A stretch of DNA of 8,365 nucleotides from contig JAUPKT010000093.1 in the NCBI GenBank assembly GCA_030837305.1, forward strand, positions 1-8,365. The letters are read 5' to 3'. Position numbers and translations under genes: made by a program. The notes under the pieces are model-generated. The model saw nothing but the letters and a program-made list of their open reading frames with translations. It did no database searches and had not been told where the DNA came from. The DNA comes from Thermodesulfobacteriota bacterium (GTDB taxonomy: Bacteria; Desulfobacterota; Desulfomonilia; Desulfomonilales; Desulfomonilaceae). Each line of letters begins with the position of its first letter. Positions within the stretch are counted from its first letter, which is position 1. Below are positions 5,825 through 8,365 of this stretch, piece by piece.

Positions 5825-6772
5825 TTAGAGAAAATATCCGAAGACGTACCGCAATCCCACCCCGCTGATCACAACGGCCAGGATCGGCCGTATGACTGCT
5901 CCCGGAACGTACTTCTGCATGGAAGCCCCGAAATACATGCCGATGAATCCGCCGATGCCAAAGAGAAATCCCAGGAGCCAATCCGGTCTCACTGCTTCAC
6001 CGGCCTGAGCAAAAAGAGGCCCTACGAACTCGAAAAAAATCACCCCTCCGACTGAAGTGACGCACGTTCCCATGAGGGTAGCGCCGGCAATGGTATGAAT
6101 CGGGAGATGGAAAAAGGTAACGATGAAAGGCGCTATGATCGCTCCACCCCCTATTCCGTAAATACCGCCTACCAATCCTACGACAAGGGAAAGCACGAAA
6201 AGGCCGATTGTATGAAAGCTGAAGCGTTCTCCGAAAAACTCATATTCCGTGCGCGAGAGTGACCACCTGATGGTCCGGACTGAGGGCTTATTCGAATCAG
6301 CATCTACAGATTTCGGAGCTGCGGCTTGTTGGCGCATCTTAGTTTCCGCAGTCCTGGCGGCAGTCTCCTGACCTCTCTGGGCGATGACTTGGTAGAGCAT
6401 CCGACCGCCGATGTATAGGAGGACAAGTCCGGCAAACAGCTTAAAAGGCCGGGGATCAGGCAAATAGACGATTCGGATGACTCCCCCCAAAAAGAGGCCG
6501 GGAAACGTTCCCACGATAATATTCCAGGCCAGAGGCCAGTTCATGCGCCCTTCGCGGAAGTACTTGTAAACAGCGCTGGGAATTCCGACTACGTTGAAGA
6601 AGAGATTCGTAGGGGTCACAGCCGGACTTGTGAAACCCAGCACGCTCACCTGGAAAGGTAGAATAAGAAAAGCGCCTGATATGCCCCCCATGGATGTGAA
6701 AAAAGAGATCACCATTCCCACGAGGGGCGGAATCCAAATCGCCGTCTCAACGCCTGAGATGGGAAAAGTCAT
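5825..6772 (-). CDS. TauE/SafE-family anion permease
   Basis: This 315-residue inner-membrane protein starts at 6772 with GGAGG on the minus strand (6782-6778), five bases upstream. It has two homologous halves, the signature of the TauE/SafE (PF01925) fold. Half one has helices at about 11-35 (with SFFTSMGGISGAFLILPF), 58-70, 79-101 and 110-131. Half two, at about 188-313, contains GLVGGIYGIGGGAIIAPFIV, GATLMGTCVTSVGGVIFFEF and FGIGGFIGMYFGASM. A hydrophilic linker of about 55 residues (132-187) separates them, longer than usual for the family. Characterised relatives move sulfite, sulfoacetate, taurine-derived anions or other organosulfur compounds; the substrate here cannot be read from sequence. 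It converges with the caspase gene, 20 bases apart, and diverges from the TOBE regulator, which may control it. Confidence 0.9.
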   Translation of the reverse strand: MTFPISGVETAIWIPPLVGMVISFFTSMGGISGAFLILPFQVSVLGFTSPAVTPTNLFFNVVGIPSAVYKYFREGRMNWPLAWNIIVGTFPGLFLGGVIRIVYLPDPRPFKLFAGLVLLYIGGRMLYQVIAQRGQETAARTAETKMRQQAAAPKSVDADSNKPSVRTIRWSLSRTEYEFFGERFSFHTIGLFVLSLVVGLVGGIYGIGGGAIIAPFIVTFFHLPIHTIAGATLMGTCVTSVGGVIFFEFVGPLFAQAGEAVRPDWLLGFLFGIGGFIGMYFGASMQKYVPGAVIRPILAVVISGVGLRYVFGYFL

Positions 6773-6811
6773 CAGAGCCTCCAGACCGTGAGTTTGACTC
6801 GAGCCGGCTAT

Positions 6812-6820
6812 ATTGTAGCA
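6812..6820 (-). promoter_or_regulatory. Extended -10 promoter for the TauE/SafE gene
   Basis: On the minus strand, TGCTACAAT occupies 6820 to 6812: an extended -10 (TGn followed by TACAAT, 5 of 6 matches to TATAAT). No good -35 is seen 16-18 bases upstream, which extended -10 promoters can tolerate. Transcription would start near 6805, giving a leader of about 33 bases that contains the GGAGG site. Confidence 0.45.
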
Positions 6821-6895
6821 TGTTTCTCATCATTTTCGTGCCACCAAATTAAAGTCTCAACTTTTTCTTGTCAAGGTTTTTTCCGTTGCCTTTCA

Positions 6896-6924
6896 TTGGC
6901 TGAGAGCAGCGTATGTGGTACACT
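6896..6924 (+). promoter_or_regulatory. Sigma-70-type promoter of the recombinase-fold/TOBE regulator
   Basis: TTGGCT at 6896-6901 is followed by 17 bases and TACACT at 6919-6924, with TGG directly before it giving an extended -10. The start would be near 6931. This lies downstream of the ATG at 6913, which argues against that ATG as the real start codon of the regulator. Confidence 0.5.
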
Positions 6925-6931
6925 GAATACG
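6910..6931. promoter_or_regulatory. Imperfect dyad over the regulator's -10 (candidate operator)
   Basis: CGTAT at 6910-6914 and ATACG at 6927-6931 are perfectly complementary arms. Inside them, GT at 6918-6919 and AC at 6922-6923 are also symmetric. The 22-base dyad covers the TACACT -10 and the predicted start site, where a bound protein would block RNA polymerase. Autoregulation by the adjacent DNA-binding protein is my inference. Confidence 0.3.
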
Positions 6932-6978
6932 TGAGTTGGACGAAATCATCCGCAACCGAAAAGTACGGAAAGAAACGT

Positions 6979-8094
6979 ATGCGCAAGGTTATTGGTCGAG
7001 ACTTCGTATCATCCGATTTTGGGCGCGAACATGGAGGATCCAGCTTTCCGAATCCTGCTCGCATTTACACAGTTTCGCAGGAAACCCGGCGTCTTGATCC
7101 CACTGAGTTGGCCAAACTGGAACAGGCTTTCCGTTGTTGGTCAGAGGCTTCAACGCGCTCCCAGGTTCGCAAGTCCAGAAAACGTATCCTGTTAATCTTT
7201 CTTCTCATTCGCTACACTGCCGCGAAGTTGAATGAAGTGCAGGCCCTCGATCTCAAGAAACACATTGATACTTCCAAGGCCGTCATTCTTTACGGCTTCG
7301 GTGATACTGCCGACACTGCGTGTAAGCGAGAGGTGCAAATTTCATCGGAATTGCTCTCCGAGATTCAAGCCATCTTGGAAGAGTCCGATTTCAGTGGAGA
7401 GGAAGCCTGGTTGCTGAAGGTAGATGCAGGGCATGTGCGACGAAAGTTTTACGAACGCGCCGCGGAATGCGGCTTTGCGCCTGCGCTCTGCTCGCCCAAT
7501 GCCATTCGTAGGGCCAGGGCCGTGGAGCTGATGCAGAACAACGTACCTCTGCCGGTGGTGCAGCGAATGCTCGGCCACTCGAATCCGAATCTTACGGCAT
7601 CTTTCATTGCCTTTTCTGAAGAAGATATCCATCAGGTGGCACGGCATTACGTCGAAAGAGAGAGCCAAAGGAAGACCAGTGCCCGTAATGCATTTTTCGG
7701 GAAGATTGGCACTATACAGAGCGGAGACATTCAATCCCTGGTCGAACTCGTCACTCTCGGCGGTGATATCGTCACCTCTGTGATCACCAACACCAGCTTG
7801 AAAAGACTTGGGCTAAGAGAGGGTTCATTGGTTACTGCTGAGGTGAAGGCGCCGTGGGTCATCTTGCAGAAAGGGGATATTGAGCCGTTATGCACAGCCG
7901 AGAATACGTTTTATGGCAGCGTGGCCCAAATCCGCAGGGGGAAGATCACGACTGAATTTATTGTACGGGTACAAGACGGAACGGAATTGTGCTCACTCGT
8001 GACCGAAAAGAGCCGGCGAAAGCTGAACATCAAACAAGGGGACAATGTTTGGGTAATGTTCAACTGTTTTGCCGTAGTATTGCATGTGGATTAG
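6979..8094 (+). CDS. Recombinase-fold DNA-binding protein fused to two TOBE domains (TunR-like oxyanion regulator)
   Basis: From ATG 6979 (GGAAAG at 6968-6973) this is a 371-residue protein. An in-frame ATG at 6913 would add 22 residues but lies before the predicted transcription start; GTG 6931 is another option. Residues about 40-225 have the tyrosine-recombinase catalytic-domain layout (RKRILLIFLLIRYTAAKLNEV, SPNAIRRARAVEL, VVQRMLGHSNPNLT). The active site is lost: the first Arg is Lys83, HxxR is Asn174...Arg177, and the Tyr nine residues after GHS His200 is Phe209. Residues 234-297 and 305-370 are two Mop/TOBE domains (SARN start, TNTSLKRLGLREGSLV and TEKSRRKLNIKQGDNV), which bind molybdate or tungstate in ModE, ModC and Mop proteins. 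This fusion matches the TunR family described in sulfate-reducing bacteria, where the dead recombinase fold binds DNA and TOBE senses tungstate. Cytoplasmic regulator; divergent from the permease gene. Confidence 0.85.
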   Translation: MRKVIGRDFVSSDFGREHGGSSFPNPARIYTVSQETRRLDPTELAKLEQAFRCWSEASTRSQVRKSRKRILLIFLLIRYTAAKLNEVQALDLKKHIDTSKAVILYGFGDTADTACKREVQISSELLSEIQAILEESDFSGEEAWLLKVDAGHVRRKFYERAAECGFAPALCSPNAIRRARAVELMQNNVPLPVVQRMLGHSNPNLTASFIAFSEEDIHQVARHYVERESQRKTSARNAFFGKIGTIQSGDIQSLVELVTLGGDIVTSVITNTSLKRLGLREGSLVTAEVKAPWVILQKGDIEPLCTAENTFYGSVAQIRRGKITTEFIVRVQDGTELCSLVTEKSRRKLNIKQGDNVWVMFNCFAVVLHVD

Positions 8095-8111
8095 CCTACG
8101 GTATGGAGGAT

Positions 8112-8135
8112 TCACGTTGACAAAAGGTCACGTGA
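8112..8135. repeat. Hairpin between two converging genes
   Basis: TCACGTTGAC (8112-8121) and GTCACGTGA (8127-8135) pair over 9 bases with one bulged T and an AAAAG loop. It sits 18 bases after the regulator's stop and 50 bases beyond the stop of the converging gene, where a two-way terminator would be placed. No T-run follows on either strand, so intrinsic termination is uncertain. Confidence 0.4.
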
Positions 8136-8184
8136 TGGCTACCGAAGCAAAGCCGTGCCCGGATCATTCTTGGGAAGAGAGACG

Positions 8185-8365
8185 CTACCTATTTACAAGA
8201 CTGAGGCGCTCTCTGCATTCCTCAACAGAAGCGGGCTCTCGACCTTGATCCCTGATCATGCGGACCGCTTTCTCCACGAGATCCCCATTGGATGCCGCCA
8301 TCACGCCTTTGCGTATGTAAAAGTTGTCCTCAAGCCCCACTCTTACATTGCCGCCGAGAGCCACC
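8185..8365 (-). CDS. BKACE / 3-keto-5-aminohexanoate cleavage family protein, C-terminal part
   Basis: The minus-strand frame is open from the window edge to TAG at 8187-8185 and gives the last 59 residues. The segment GGNVRVGLEDNFY near the start, followed by a KGVMAASN motif and a SVEECRERL tail, is the C-terminal signature of the DUF849 / BKACE family. Its members are Zn-dependent TIM-barrel enzymes that condense a beta-keto acid with acetyl-CoA to give acetoacetate and a new CoA ester. The Glu in GLEDN corresponds to the metal ligand Glu of the characterised lysine-fermentation enzyme Kce. Many homologs have His where GGN has Asn. The substrate cannot be judged from this fragment, and most of the gene lies to the right of the window. 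Confidence 0.85.
   Translation of the reverse strand, partial: VALGGNVRVGLEDNFYIRKGVMAASNGDLVEKAVRMIRDQGREPASVEECRERLSLVNR

Noticed and set aside
6825..6845. Sigma-54 promoter upstream of the TauE/SafE gene (TGGCACG on the minus strand)
   Set aside because: The -24 half fits, but the required GC of the -12 element is absent at the correct spacing.
7342..7734. 130-codon minus-strand open frame
   Set aside because: It is antisense to the recombinase-fold domain of the regulator and has no recognisable features.
6979..8094. Phage integrase marking a mobile element or attachment site
   Set aside because: The catalytic Arg, His and Tyr positions are replaced, TOBE sensor domains are fused, and there is no tRNA gene or flanking direct repeat.

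Overview
The window comes from a Gram-negative-type bacterial chromosome of medium GC content. It has Sec signal peptides, Shine-Dalgarno sites such as GGAGG, and several families often met in Nitrospirota, NC10, deltaproteobacterial or planctomycete genomes. I cannot name the organism, and that lineage guess rests on recalled family distribution only. There are no rRNA or tRNA genes, no phage structural genes and no transposase. The one recombinase-like protein appears to have lost its catalytic residues.

Layout, left to right. The window opens with the 3' end of an unrecognised gene (2-124), followed by a 29-residue membrane miniprotein (129-218) and an exported Lys/Gln/Glu-rich protein (291-797). 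After a strong hairpin (844-871) comes a large secreted Gly/Ser-repeat protein whose C-terminal half resembles 'mu-protocadherin-like' cell-surface proteins (1013-2398). A structured 321-base gap carries a candidate promoter and hairpins. It leads to a single-gene Fic-domain AMP-transferase with its own inhibitory helix and a C-terminal winged helix (2720-3874). The next 382-base gap holds two degenerate type I-E-like CRISPR repeats around one 32-base spacer, with no cas genes in the window. A GlsB/YeaQ-type small membrane protein (4257-4499) follows, 24 bases ahead of a secreted caspase-like (C14) protein. That gene is split by one in-frame TAA (4524-5804).

The right third is a regulatory pair. 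A TauE/SafE-type anion permease (minus strand, 5825-6772) is divergent from a protein that fuses a tyrosine-recombinase fold to two TOBE (molybdate/tungstate-binding) domains (6979-8094). The recombinase positions for the first Arg, the HxxR His and the Tyr nucleophile are Lys, Asn and Phe. This makes it very probably a metal-oxyanion-sensing transcription factor, like the TunR regulators described in sulfate reducers, rather than an integrase. The intergenic region has recognisable promoters for both genes and an imperfect dyad over the regulator's own -10. The window ends inside the C-terminus of a BKACE (beta-keto acid cleavage enzyme) gene on the minus strand.

The most informative points are the catalytically dead recombinase/TOBE regulator beside an anion permease, the interrupted caspase gene and the CRISPR remnant. 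I see no multi-gene defence or biosynthetic system that is clearly new. The regulator-permease pair is the best candidate for an undescribed functional unit.
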